From SHZI01 sp038214295 (GTDB lineage: Bacteria; Pseudomonadota; Gammaproteobacteria; Steroidobacterales; GCA-2729495): a stretch of 64,000 nucleotides of DNA. This document shows, in pieces, positions 1 through 9,007 of this stretch. The stretch covers positions 44,280 to 108,279 of the forward strand of contig JBBQSA010000003.1 in NCBI GenBank assembly GCA_038214295.1, given 5' to 3'. The notes under the pieces are model-generated. The model saw only the letters and a program-made list of their open reading frames with translations, did not search any database and was not told the DNA's origin. Numbering within the stretch: position 1 is the stretch's first letter; each line of letters starts with the position of its first letter. Position numbers and translations under genes: made by a program.

Positions 1-121
1 TCATGGTGATGCTCCCGATTATTGCGAGTTATGCGGAACGCGGCCCTAAGGAGCGTTGGCATCACCCTACACCGGGCCGGTGGCCCCGGACATCACCCAA
101 ATGGGTGATATTTGGCCGCGC

Positions 122-153
122 ACAAAAGAAAAGCCCCGCCGAAGCGGGGCTTT
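122..153 (-). terminator. Intrinsic terminator of groES-groL
   Basis: Read on the minus strand, a 10-bp perfect stem (arms 130-139 and 144-153, CGAA/TTCG tetraloop) is followed by a T-rich tract (TTTTCTTTTGT, complement of 122-132). It lies about 75 bp past the groL stop, as expected for the end of the groESL transcript. Confidence 0.85.
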
Positions 154-169
154 CCAGGGTCGTCGGTCT

Positions 170-217
170 GTAGGAGCGCGTTTGCGCGCGATTGATCGCG
201 GCTGAAGCCGCTCCTAC
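170..217. repeat. REP-type palindromic doublet
   Basis: The outer arms GTAGGAGC (170-177) and GCTCCTAC (210-217) are perfect inverted repeats. Each half also carries its own small GC-rich palindrome (GCGCG...CGCGC and GCGGCTGAAGCCGC). The GTAGGAGCGGCTTCAGCCGCGA style matches REP elements known in Pseudomonas and xanthomonads, which are dispersed by RAYT transposases. It sits between the groL stop and its terminator, so it would be transcribed into the 3' end of the groESL mRNA. Confidence 0.6.
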
Positions 218-227
218 CGGCAGGTCG

Positions 228-1859
<1,632 letters not shown>

Positions 1860-1917
1860 TGCTTGTATTCCTTAACTTAAGTCAGTTGATTCGGGGGGCT
1901 GGTTGATCGAGAGGCGC

Positions 1918-2208
1918 TCAGCCTTCGATGACGGCCATGATGTCGTCTTCCTTCATGACGAGGAGTTCCTCGCCATCGACCTTGACCTCGGTGCCGCTGT
2001 ACTTGCCGAACAGCACCTTGTCGCCGGCCTTCAGGTCCAGGGGGCGGACCTTGCCGTCTTCCAGGATCCGGCCCTTGCCCACAGCAATGACCTTGCCCTT
2101 GATGGGCTTCTCGGTCGCGGAATCGGGGATCACGATGCCACCGGGGGACACGCGGTCCTCTTCGGTGCGCTTGATGATGACGCGGTCGTGCAGCGGACGG
2201 ATCTTCAT
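1918..2208 (-). CDS. groES: Co-chaperonin GroES
   Basis: A 96-aa co-chaperonin that caps GroEL. The chosen ATG gives the family start MKIRPLHDRVIIKR, preceded by AAGGAG; the open frame extends 23 codons upstream but that part is not GroES-like. The mobile-loop region contains the GGIVIPDSA motif. It is first in the groES-groL operon. Confidence 0.97.
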   Translation of the reverse strand: MKIRPLHDRVIIKRTEEDRVSPGGIVIPDSATEKPIKGKVIAVGKGRILEDGKVRPLDLKAGDKVLFGKYSGTEVKVDGEELLVMKEDDIMAVIEG

Positions 2209-2281
2209 AGCCGGAAACTCCTTGAATAACGTGGTGTTGGACTTCCGTGCCACGCCAGAGCGGCGCGGCAACGTCAATTCG

Positions 2282-2308
2282 TTAGCACTCTCCCCTAGGG
2301 GCTGCTAA
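2282..2308. promoter_or_regulatory. CIRCE-like HrcA operator of groESL
   Basis: TTAGCACTC (2282-2290), nine bases, then GGCTGCTAA (2300-2308). The CIRCE consensus is TTAGCACTC-N9-GAGTGCTAA, so one half is perfect and the other matches 7 of 9. It lies immediately downstream of the -10 region of the groES promoter, a position suited to repression by HrcA. No hrcA gene is in this window. Confidence 0.75.
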
Positions 2309-2336
2309 TCATAGGGACGATCGCCGGAATTTCAAG
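2308..2336 (-). promoter_or_regulatory. Heat-shock promoter of groESL (sigma32, overlapping sigma70)
   Basis: On the minus strand CTTGAAA (2336-2330) is followed after 13 nt by CCCTATGA (2316-2309), close to the sigma32 consensus CTTGAAA / CCCCATNT. The same bases also read TTGAAA, 16 nt, TATGAT, a good sigma70 promoter. The predicted start falls inside the CIRCE-like element, implying both heat-shock activation and HrcA repression. Confidence 0.75.
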
Positions 2337-2337
2337 C

Positions 2338-2398
2338 CCGGAAAAGGGGACATCCCTGATTTCGGCACTGCCGAAATCAGGGATGTCCCCTTTTCCGG
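2338..2398. repeat. Perfect 28-bp inverted repeat (hairpin)
   Basis: The arms at 2338-2365 and 2371-2398 are perfectly complementary around a 5-base CACTG loop. It occupies most of the divergent interval between the groES promoter and cutA. The arms contain AAAAGGGGACATCCC, a phrase resembling dispersed hairpin repeats of proteobacterial genomes. There is no U tract, so it is not a standard terminator. Confidence 0.8.
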
Positions 2399-2415
2399 AC
2401 TGACATAATCGGCGG

Positions 2416-2754
2416 ATGCGTCCAGTCCCGCCCCGCCCGGAGGCCCTCGTTGTGCTCTGCACCTGCCCGGATGAGGCCGCGGCCCGCGGAATTGCGACCG
2501 CGCTCCTCGCGGCGGAACTGGCCGCGTGCGTGAATTGTGTCGCGGGAATCCGGTCCATGTACCGGTGGGACGGGCAAATCAGGGACGACGCCGAGGTGTT
2601 GCTGGTCATAAAGACCAGCGCGGCCCGGTACGAGGCGCTCGAGGCACTGGTCCGCGCGCAGCATCCCTATGATTTGCCGGAAATTATTGCGCTGCCGGTG
2701 GTCGCCGGATCGCGCGAGTATCTGAACTGGATCGGACAGGCAACAGGCGCATGA
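2416..2754 (+). CDS. cutA: Divalent-cation tolerance protein CutA
   Basis: A 112-aa member of the CutA1 family, small trimeric proteins related in fold to PII and linked to copper/divalent-cation tolerance. Family features visible are the CTCPD start, the central CVNCVAGIRSMYRWDG segment and the C-terminal HPYDLPEIIALPV motif. Its TGA overlaps the ATG of dsbD (ATGA at 2751-2754). The cutA-dsbD pairing is common in gammaproteobacteria and suggests co-transcription. Confidence 0.95.
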   Translation: MRPVPPRPEALVVLCTCPDEAAARGIATALLAAELAACVNCVAGIRSMYRWDGQIRDDAEVLLVIKTSAARYEALEALVRAQHPYDLPEIIALPVVAGSREYLNWIGQATGA

Positions 2755-5060
2755 AACCCTTCCTGAACGTGCTGGCGGCGGCCGGAGCCGCCCTGACCCT
2801 GCTGCTGGGGCTGGCCGGACCGGCCCCGGCCCAGGACCAGGACGTCCTGAAGCCGGAACAGGTGTTCCGCTACACAGTCTCCGCGACAGCAGACGCCCTG
2901 CTGGTGCGCTGGACCATCGAGCCCGGGTACTACCTCTACCAGGAGCGGATGAGCTTCGAGAGCCGGACGTCGGGCGTCACCCTCGGACCGCCGGTGATGC
3001 CGCTGGGCGAACTCCACAGCGACGAGTACTTCGGGGACATGCACATCTACCGGGGAGCGGCCGAGATCCGCCTGCCGCTTGCCGCCGTCACCGCCGGCCT
3101 GGACAGCGTGGCCCTGGCCATCCGCTCCCAGGGTTGCGCCGACGCGGGCCTCTGCTACCCACCCCAGGTCTGGGTCGCGAAGGTCAGCCTGGCCGCTCCG
3201 GCCGGGCCGGCGGCGCCCACCGCCACCGCAGGCGGGCGCCTCGGCGCGCTGCTCGGCGCCGCCGCCACGCGCAGCACCGGCGGCCCCGTGGACGAACCCC
3301 TGCCCGTCGAGCAGGCCTTCCGCTACCGGACTGAGCTCGTGGACCCCTTCACCCTGAAGGTGCACTGGACGATTGCCCCGGGCTACTACCTCTACCGGCA
3401 CACCCTGGCCGTCACGACCACGGGTAACGCCGTGCGACTCGGCCAGCCGGTCCTGCCCGAGGGCCAGCCCAAGGTGGACGAGGAATACGGCGACACGGTC
3501 GTCTACTACGACGAGGTTGCGATGACGGTGCCGCTCACCCGCAGCGGTCCCGGCGCCGCCAGCGTGCCGTTGACGGTGCGCTACCAGGGCTGCAAGGAAA
3601 ACAGCATCTGCTACCCGCCCCAGGCCGTTGCGACCACGCTCGAGCTGCCCGGGACAACGGCAGCGGCCGTCGCCAGCCCCGCCGCCGCGCCGTCCTCCGA
3701 GCAGGACCAGCTCTTCACGCTGATCCGGGACGGGAACCTCGTCGCTGTGATGGCGATGTTTGCGGGCCTCGGCCTGCTGCTCTCCTTCACGCCCTGCTGC
3801 CTGCCCATGTTCCCGATCCTCTCCGGCATCATCGTGGGCCAGGGCACGAAGGATGGCGTACCGCTCGGCTCCGCCAAGGCCTTCCTGCTGTCCCTGTCCT
3901 TCGTGCTGGGGATGGCGCTCACCTACACCATCCTTGGCGCCGTGTTTGCCGCCGCTGGTGCCCAGGTGCAGTCCGTGATGCAGCAGCCCGCCGTCACCGT
4001 CGGCGTCGCCCTGCTGTTCGTCGCCCTGGCGCTGTCGATGTTCGGCCTGTTCGACCTGCAGATCCCGGCGGCCTGGCAGACCCGGCTCAACTCCATCTCC
4101 GGCGACCAGCGCTCCGGCAGCTTTATCGGCGCCGGCATCATGGGGGTGATTTCCGCGGCGGTGGTGACCACCTGCGTGACGCCGCCGCTCGTCGCGGCGC
4201 TCACCGTCATCGCCAAGACCGGCGACGTTGGGCGCGGCGCGCTCGCGCTGTTCGCGCTCGGCATCGGCATGGGCATCCCGCTGCTCGCCATCGGCGCCTC
4301 GGCCGGCCGGCTGATGCCGAAGGCCGGCGCCTGGATGGTGTCGGTCAAGGCGGCCTTCGGCCTGATGATGCTCGCCATGGCGGTGTGGATGATGGACCGC
4401 CTGTGGCCGGGCACGGTCACGCTGGCGCTCTGGGCGGTGCTGCTCGTGATTGGCGGCGTCTTTCTCGGCGCCTTCGCGCCGCTGGACGGCGCGGCGGCGC
4501 TGTCCCGGAAGCTAGGCAAGGGCTTTGGCATCGTTGCGCTGCTGTACGGCGCGGCGCTGTTGCTCGGCGCGCTGGCCGGCAACGAGGATGCGTTGCGCCC
4601 GCTGCAGCTCACCAGTACGCCGGGGACGCGCGGCGAGGTCGCGAGCGAGCGCGCCTCCTTCACCCGGGTCAAGACCGTGACGGACCTGGACCTGCAACTG
4701 GCGGCTGCTGCCCGGGCCGGCCGGCCGGTGCTGCTCGATTTCTACGCGGACTGGTGCGTGTCCTGCAAGGAAATGGAGAAGTACACCTTCCCGGACCCCG
4801 CGGTCCGCGCGGCGCTCGCCGACACGCTGCTGCTCCAGGCGGACGTCACCCGGGTCGACAGCGACGATCAGGCGCTGATGCAGCGCTTCGGTATCATTGG
4901 CCCCCCCACCATCATGTTTTTCACGGCGGACGGCATGGAGCAGACTTCCCGGCGCATCGTCGGATTCAAACCGGCGGCCGAGTTCGCCACCCACCTGCGG
5001 TCCGTCTTCGCCGGCTCTCCCGGAGATCCCGCTGCCGCCGTTGCCAAGAACCGGCCCTGA
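2751..5060 (+). CDS. dsbD: Thiol:disulfide interchange protein DsbD with duplicated N-terminal domain
   Basis: A 769-aa inner-membrane protein that carries electrons from cytosolic thioredoxin to periplasmic thiol proteins. After a signal peptide (about 1-27) come two N-terminal DsbD-alpha domains, each with the CxxxxxCYPP redox pair (QGCADAGLCYPP and QGCKENSICYPP). Then follow the eight-helix membrane domain with FTPCCLPMFPI and TTCVTPP, and a C-terminal thioredoxin-like domain with DWCVSCKEME. E. coli DsbD (about 565 aa) has only one alpha domain, so the extra length is mainly the duplication. It starts within the cutA stop and is followed 3 bp later by a TlpA-like protein. Confidence 0.95.
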   Translation: MKPFLNVLAAAGAALTLLLGLAGPAPAQDQDVLKPEQVFRYTVSATADALLVRWTIEPGYYLYQERMSFESRTSGVTLGPPVMPLGELHSDEYFGDMHIYRGAAEIRLPLAAVTAGLDSVALAIRSQGCADAGLCYPPQVWVAKVSLAAPAGPAAPTATAGGRLGALLGAAATRSTGGPVDEPLPVEQAFRYRTELVDPFTLKVHWTIAPGYYLYRHTLAVTTTGNAVRLGQPVLPEGQPKVDEEYGDTVVYYDEVAMTVPLTRSGPGAASVPLTVRYQGCKENSICYPPQAVATTLELPGTTAAAVASPAAAPSSEQDQLFTLIRDGNLVAVMAMFAGLGLLLSFTPCCLPMFPILSGIIVGQGTKDGVPLGSAKAFLLSLSFVLGMALTYTILGAVFAAAGAQVQSVMQQPAVTVGVALLFVALALSMFGLFDLQIPAAWQTRLNSISGDQRSGSFIGAGIMGVISAAVVTTCVTPPLVAALTVIAKTGDVGRGALALFALGIGMGIPLLAIGASAGRLMPKAGAWMVSVKAAFGLMMLAMAVWMMDRLWPGTVTLALWAVLLVIGGVFLGAFAPLDGAAALSRKLGKGFGIVALLYGAALLLGALAGNEDALRPLQLTSTPGTRGEVASERASFTRVKTVTDLDLQLAAAARAGRPVLLDFYADWCVSCKEMEKYTFPDPAVRAALADTLLLQADVTRVDSDDQALMQRFGIIGPPTIMFFTADGMEQTSRRIVGFKPAAEFATHLRSVFAGSPGDPAAAVAKNRP

Positions 5061-5063
5061 CGG

Positions 5064-5708
5064 ATGCGGCCACTGCGCAAGCTGGCCATTGGCCTCTGGG
5101 TGGCAGTCTTCCTCTTTGCAGGCCTGCGCTTCGGGCTGATGGGGCGGCCGACCCCGGGAACCCGAGCTGTCGATACAGCTGTCAACTCGCAAGTCACTGG
5201 CGGGCAGGGCGATTCTGCCCCGGCCGTGCCAGTCGGTGCGGCCCTGCCCGCGCTCACCCTGCAGGACCTGAAGGGCGATGCCCGGTCACTGTCCGAGTGG
5301 TCAGGGCGCACCCTGCTGCTCAATTTCTGGGCCACCTGGTGCGCTCCCTGCCGCAAGGAAATGCCGCTGCTGGAGCAGTTCCAGCAGTCCCAGGACGCGT
5401 CGCGGATGCAGGTGGTGGGCATCGCGATCGACCGGCAGGAGCCCGTGCTGCGCTTCGTCGGCGAGACCGGCGTGACCTACCCAAACCTCGTCGGGGAGAT
5501 GGACGCCACTCGGGCGGCTGAGCAGTTCGCCCCGGGATTTGCACTGCCCCTGTCGGTCGTTGTGGCGCCGGACGGCACGGTGCTGGCGGTCCATATGGGC
5601 GAACTCCGGACGCCGGACCTGGAGAAGATCGCGGGCGTGGCGGCAGACCTCGCCGCCGGTACACTGTCAGCCGCGGAGGCCCCGGCCCGCCTCACCCTCG
5701 GCAAATAA
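5064..5708 (+). CDS. TlpA/ResA-family membrane-anchored thioredoxin
   Basis: A 214-aa protein with one N-terminal membrane anchor (about residues 8-25) and a periplasmic thioredoxin fold carrying the active site NFWATWCAPCRKEM. It lies 3 bp after dsbD and is therefore a likely client or partner that receives electrons from DsbD. TlpA/ResA/DsbE-type proteins reduce cytochrome c apoproteins or protect exported thiols; the exact client cannot be told here. Confidence 0.88.
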   Translation: MRPLRKLAIGLWVAVFLFAGLRFGLMGRPTPGTRAVDTAVNSQVTGGQGDSAPAVPVGAALPALTLQDLKGDARSLSEWSGRTLLLNFWATWCAPCRKEMPLLEQFQQSQDASRMQVVGIAIDRQEPVLRFVGETGVTYPNLVGEMDATRAAEQFAPGFALPLSVVVAPDGTVLAVHMGELRTPDLEKIAGVAADLAAGTLSAAEAPARLTLGK

Positions 5709-5759
5709 CTAACCAAAAAAGGTACCGGACACCGTTTGGGGTACAGTTTGGTTAGTTAT
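5705..5759. repeat. Inverted repeat after the dsbD operon
   Basis: The 13-bp perfect arms ATAACTAACCAAA (5705-5717) and TTTGGTTAGTTAT (5747-5759) enclose a second, inner pair GTACC / GGTAC, giving a long imperfect hairpin. The left arm includes the stop codon of the TlpA-like gene. It could terminate the operon or be a small palindromic repeat; there is no clear U run. Confidence 0.65.
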
Positions 5760-5820
5760 GTTATTTGGGGTCGATGTTCGGTAAAATAGCCGGCATCTTC
5801 TGCGAAATAGACCCCTTCTG

Positions 5821-6264
5821 ATGGCCCGGCTCCTGCTACTCAATGGCCCCAACCTGAACCTGCTTGGCCGGCGGGAGCCTCATTTGTACGGGTCCACGAC
5901 CCTTGGGGACATCGAACAGGCTGTCAGCGCGGCCGCCACGGCCGCCGGGCACCAGCTGGACGCCTTCCAGACCAATTCCGAGGCTGCCCTGGTGGACCGC
6001 ATCCAGCAGGCCGCCGGCCAGGTGGACTTCATCCTGCTGAACCCCGGAGCCCTGACCCACACGAGCGTGGCGCTCCGGGATGCGCTGCTCGCCGTGGGCA
6101 TTCCCTTCATCGAGATCCATCTCAGTAACGTGCACGCCCGGGAAGAGTTTCGGCGTCACTCCTACGTCTCCGACATCGCCGTTGGCGTGATCACGGGCCT
6201 GGGCGCCCAGGGTTACCAACTGGCCCTGCAGGCCGCCTGCGCCCAGCTGGCGCGGCCGCGATAG
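5821..6264 (+). CDS. aroQ: 3-Dehydroquinate dehydratase, type II
   Basis: A 147-aa type II dehydroquinase, third step of the shikimate pathway. It has the family start LLLNGPNLNLLGRREPHLYG (catalytic Tyr), the QTNSE segment, LNPGALTHTSVAL and the C-terminal EIHLSNVHAREEFRRHS motif with catalytic His. It lies 20 bp before accB; an aroQ-accB-accC arrangement is widespread in gammaproteobacteria. A TAAAAT box at 5782-5787 may be its -10 element, but no good -35 was found. Confidence 0.97.
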   Translation: MARLLLLNGPNLNLLGRREPHLYGSTTLGDIEQAVSAAATAAGHQLDAFQTNSEAALVDRIQQAAGQVDFILLNPGALTHTSVALRDALLAVGIPFIEIHLSNVHAREEFRRHSYVSDIAVGVITGLGAQGYQLALQAACAQLARPR

Positions 6265-6284
6265 CAACAAGCGAGGAATTCCCC

Positions 6285-6767
6285 ATGGACATCCGCAAGG
6301 TCAAGAAGCTCATCGAGCTGCTGGAAGAGTCCGGCCTTTCCGAGCTCGAAATCACCGAGGGCGAGGAATCGGTGCGCATCAGCCGCCACACGACCGGCGC
6401 GGCGCCGGTCCAGTACGCGATGCTGCCGCCCGCCTACGCTGCCGCGCCCGTCGCGGCGCCGCCGACCGGCGCCGGAGCGACCGCCGGCACCGGCGGCGCC
6501 ACCGTGGCGCCGGTCAGCAGCGAACCCGCGGGCCACAAGGTGCTGTCACCCATGGTGGGCACCTACTACGAGGCCGCCGCCCCCGGCTCGCCCAATTTCG
6601 TGAAGATCGGCGACCAGGTCCAGGCCGGCGACACGCTGTGCATCATCGAGGCCATGAAGATGATGAACCAGATCGAGGCCGACGTGGCCGGCAAGGTCAT
6701 CGCCGCCCTGGCGAAGAACGGCGAGCCGGTCGAGTTCGGCCAGGCCCTGTTCATCATCGCGCCCTGA
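6285..6767 (+). CDS. accB: Biotin carboxyl carrier protein of acetyl-CoA carboxylase
   Basis: A 160-aa BCCP subunit of the enzyme that makes malonyl-CoA. It has an N-terminal helical region, an Ala/Pro-rich linker (about 40-80) and a biotinyl domain ending in IIEAMKMMNQIE, with the biotinylated lysine at about position 125. AGGAA lies upstream of the ATG. It is followed 7 bp later by accC. Confidence 0.97.
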   Translation: MDIRKVKKLIELLEESGLSELEITEGEESVRISRHTTGAAPVQYAMLPPAYAAAPVAAPPTGAGATAGTGGATVAPVSSEPAGHKVLSPMVGTYYEAAAPGSPNFVKIGDQVQAGDTLCIIEAMKMMNQIEADVAGKVIAALAKNGEPVEFGQALFIIAP

Positions 6768-6774
6768 CCCGCTG

Positions 6775-8115
6775 ATGCTCGACAAGGTCGTCATCGCCAA
6801 TCGCGGGGAGATTGCCCTGCGCATACAGCGCGCCTGCCGCGAACTCGGTATCAAGACCGTGGCCGTGCACTCCACCGCCGATGCCAGCCAGAAGCACGTG
6901 CTGCTCGCCGACGAGACCGTGTGCATCGGCCCGCCGCCCTCGGCACTCAGTTATCTGAACATGCCGGCGATCATCAGCGCCGCCGAAGTCACGGACGCGG
7001 TAGCGATCCATCCCGGCTACGGCTTCCTGTCGGAGAACGCCGACTTTGCCGAACGCGTGCAGCGCAGCGGCTTCATCTTCATCGGCCCACCACCGGACGT
7101 GATCCGCCTGATGGGGGACAAGATCTCTGCGAAGGAAGCCATGCGGGCCGCGGGCGTGCCCTGCGTACCGGGCTCCGATGGACCGCTCGGCGAGGACGAT
7201 GACGAGACCCGCGCAATGGCCCGGTCGATCGGTTACCCGGTGATCATCAAGGCGGCCGGCGGCGGTGGCGGGCGCGGCATGCGCGTGGTGCACAGCGATG
7301 CGGCGCTGTTGAACGCGGTGACCCTGACCCGCAGCGAGGCCGGCGCAGCCTTCGGCAACAGTACGGTCTACATGGAGAAGTACCTCGAGAAGCCGCGACA
7401 CATCGAGTTCCAGGTGCTGGCCGACGCCCACGGCAACGCCGTGCACCTGTTCGACCGCGACTGCTCCATGCAGCGCCGGCACCAGAAGGTGCTGGAGGAA
7501 GCCCCGGCTCCGGGCATCTCCCACGAGTTGCGCATGAAGATGGGTGCCCGGGTGGTGGAAGCCTGCCGGGAGATCGGCTACCGCAGTGCGGGCACTTTCG
7601 AATTCCTTTACGAGAACGGCGAGTTCTACTTCATCGAGATGAACACGCGCGTGCAGGTGGAGCACCCCGTCACGGAGCTCATCACCGGCATCGACATCGT
7701 CAGGGAGCAGCTCAGGATCGCCGCTGGCGAGAAGCTCTCCTTCCGCCAGGAGGACATCCTCCTCCGGGGCCACGCGATCGAGTGCCGCATCAACGCCGAG
7801 GACGCCCGCACCTTCATGCCCTCGCCCGGCAAGGTGGAGCTCTGGCACCCGCCCGGCGGCCCCGGCATCCGCGTCGACAGCCACCTGTACAGCGGCTACA
7901 CCGTGCCGCCCTTCTACGACTCCCTCATCGCCAAGGTCATCGCCTACAGCGACAGCCGGGAGTCGGCCATCGCCCGCATGGGCATTGCCCTCACCGAGAT
8001 GGTGGTCGATGGCATCAAGACCAACATCCCGCTGCACCAGGAACTGTGCCAGGACGCGGCGTTCCTCCTCGGCGGCACGGACATTCACTATCTCGAGAAG
8101 AAGCTGCGGGTCTGA
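6775..8115 (+). CDS. accC: Biotin carboxylase subunit of acetyl-CoA carboxylase
   Basis: A 446-aa ATP-grasp enzyme that carboxylates the biotin on AccB. Visible features are the N-terminal KVVIANRGEIALRI, the glycine-rich ATP lid KAAGGGGGRGMRVV near residue 160, and the active-site FIEMNTRVQVEHPVTE. Length matches the family (about 449 aa). It forms an operon with accB and is followed by prmA 9 bp later. Confidence 0.98.
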   Translation: MLDKVVIANRGEIALRIQRACRELGIKTVAVHSTADASQKHVLLADETVCIGPPPSALSYLNMPAIISAAEVTDAVAIHPGYGFLSENADFAERVQRSGFIFIGPPPDVIRLMGDKISAKEAMRAAGVPCVPGSDGPLGEDDDETRAMARSIGYPVIIKAAGGGGGRGMRVVHSDAALLNAVTLTRSEAGAAFGNSTVYMEKYLEKPRHIEFQVLADAHGNAVHLFDRDCSMQRRHQKVLEEAPAPGISHELRMKMGARVVEACREIGYRSAGTFEFLYENGEFYFIEMNTRVQVEHPVTELITGIDIVREQLRIAAGEKLSFRQEDILLRGHAIECRINAEDARTFMPSPGKVELWHPPGGPGIRVDSHLYSGYTVPPFYDSLIAKVIAYSDSRESAIARMGIALTEMVVDGIKTNIPLHQELCQDAAFLLGGTDIHYLEKKLRV

Positions 8116-8124
8116 CGGACGCCC

Positions 8125-9003
8125 ATGGCCGAGACCTGGCTGCAGGCCGCCCTCGACTGCCCGCAGGGCGAAGTCGCCGCAGTGGAAGCTGCCTTCGAGG
8201 CCCTGGGCGCGCTGGTGACCTGGACCCAGGGCGCTGACGACGAGGAAATCCTGGAGCCCGAGCCCGGCGCGACGCCGCTCTGGGCCGCCGTCCGCGTCAC
8301 TGCCCTGCTGCCGCCGGATACGCCCCGGGACCAGGTAGCGGGCGCCTTTCCCGCCGCACGCCTGCACTTCGAAACTGTCGCCGACCGGGACTGGGACGCG
8401 GAGTGGCGTCGCTCACTGAAGCCCCTGCGCTTTGGCCGGCGCCTGTGGGTCTGCCCGGTGGGCCAGGCCTGCCCCGACCCGGCCGGCACCAGCGTCCTGC
8501 TGGAGCCCGGGCTCGCCTTTGGCACCGGCACCCACCCCACCACGGCCATGTGCCTCGCCTGGCTCGACGGGCAGTCCCTGGCCGGGTGCCGGCTGCTCGA
8601 CTACGGCTGTGGCTCCGGCATCCTCGCGATTGCCGCGCTGATCCTGGGCGCCGGGTCCGCCGTTGCCGTGGACATCGATCCCCAGGCCCTGACCGCCACC
8701 CGCGACAACGCGGTACGCAACGGCTGCGATGCACGCCTGCGGATTGGCCTGCCGGCCGACGAGTTGCCCGAATCCCGGCCCGGAACCTGCGACGTGCTCG
8801 TCGCCAACATCCTCTCCGGGCCGCTGGTCCGGCTCGCACCCGATCTGCGCCACTTTGTGCGCGGGGGGACCCGGGTGGCGCTGAGCGGTATCCTTGTGGA
8901 CCAGGCCCCGGAGGTGAGCGCCGCGTTCCAACCCTGGGTGTCGCTCACCGTCGTGGACGAACAGGGCGGATGGGTACTTCTCGCCGGAACCGTGACGCAC
9001 TGA
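8125..9003 (+). CDS. prmA: Ribosomal protein L11 methyltransferase
   Basis: A 292-aa SAM-dependent methyltransferase that trimethylates ribosomal protein L11. It shows the FGTGTHPTT segment, SAM motif I LLDYGCGSGILAIAA and the NILSGPL motif that corresponds to NPPY-like motif IV. It follows accC closely, a conserved gammaproteobacterial order. Confidence 0.95.
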   Translation: MAETWLQAALDCPQGEVAAVEAAFEALGALVTWTQGADDEEILEPEPGATPLWAAVRVTALLPPDTPRDQVAGAFPAARLHFETVADRDWDAEWRRSLKPLRFGRRLWVCPVGQACPDPAGTSVLLEPGLAFGTGTHPTTAMCLAWLDGQSLAGCRLLDYGCGSGILAIAALILGAGSAVAVDIDPQALTATRDNAVRNGCDARLRIGLPADELPESRPGTCDVLVANILSGPLVRLAPDLRHFVRGGTRVALSGILVDQAPEVSAAFQPWVSLTVVDEQGGWVLLAGTVTH

Positions 9004-9007
9004 AATC

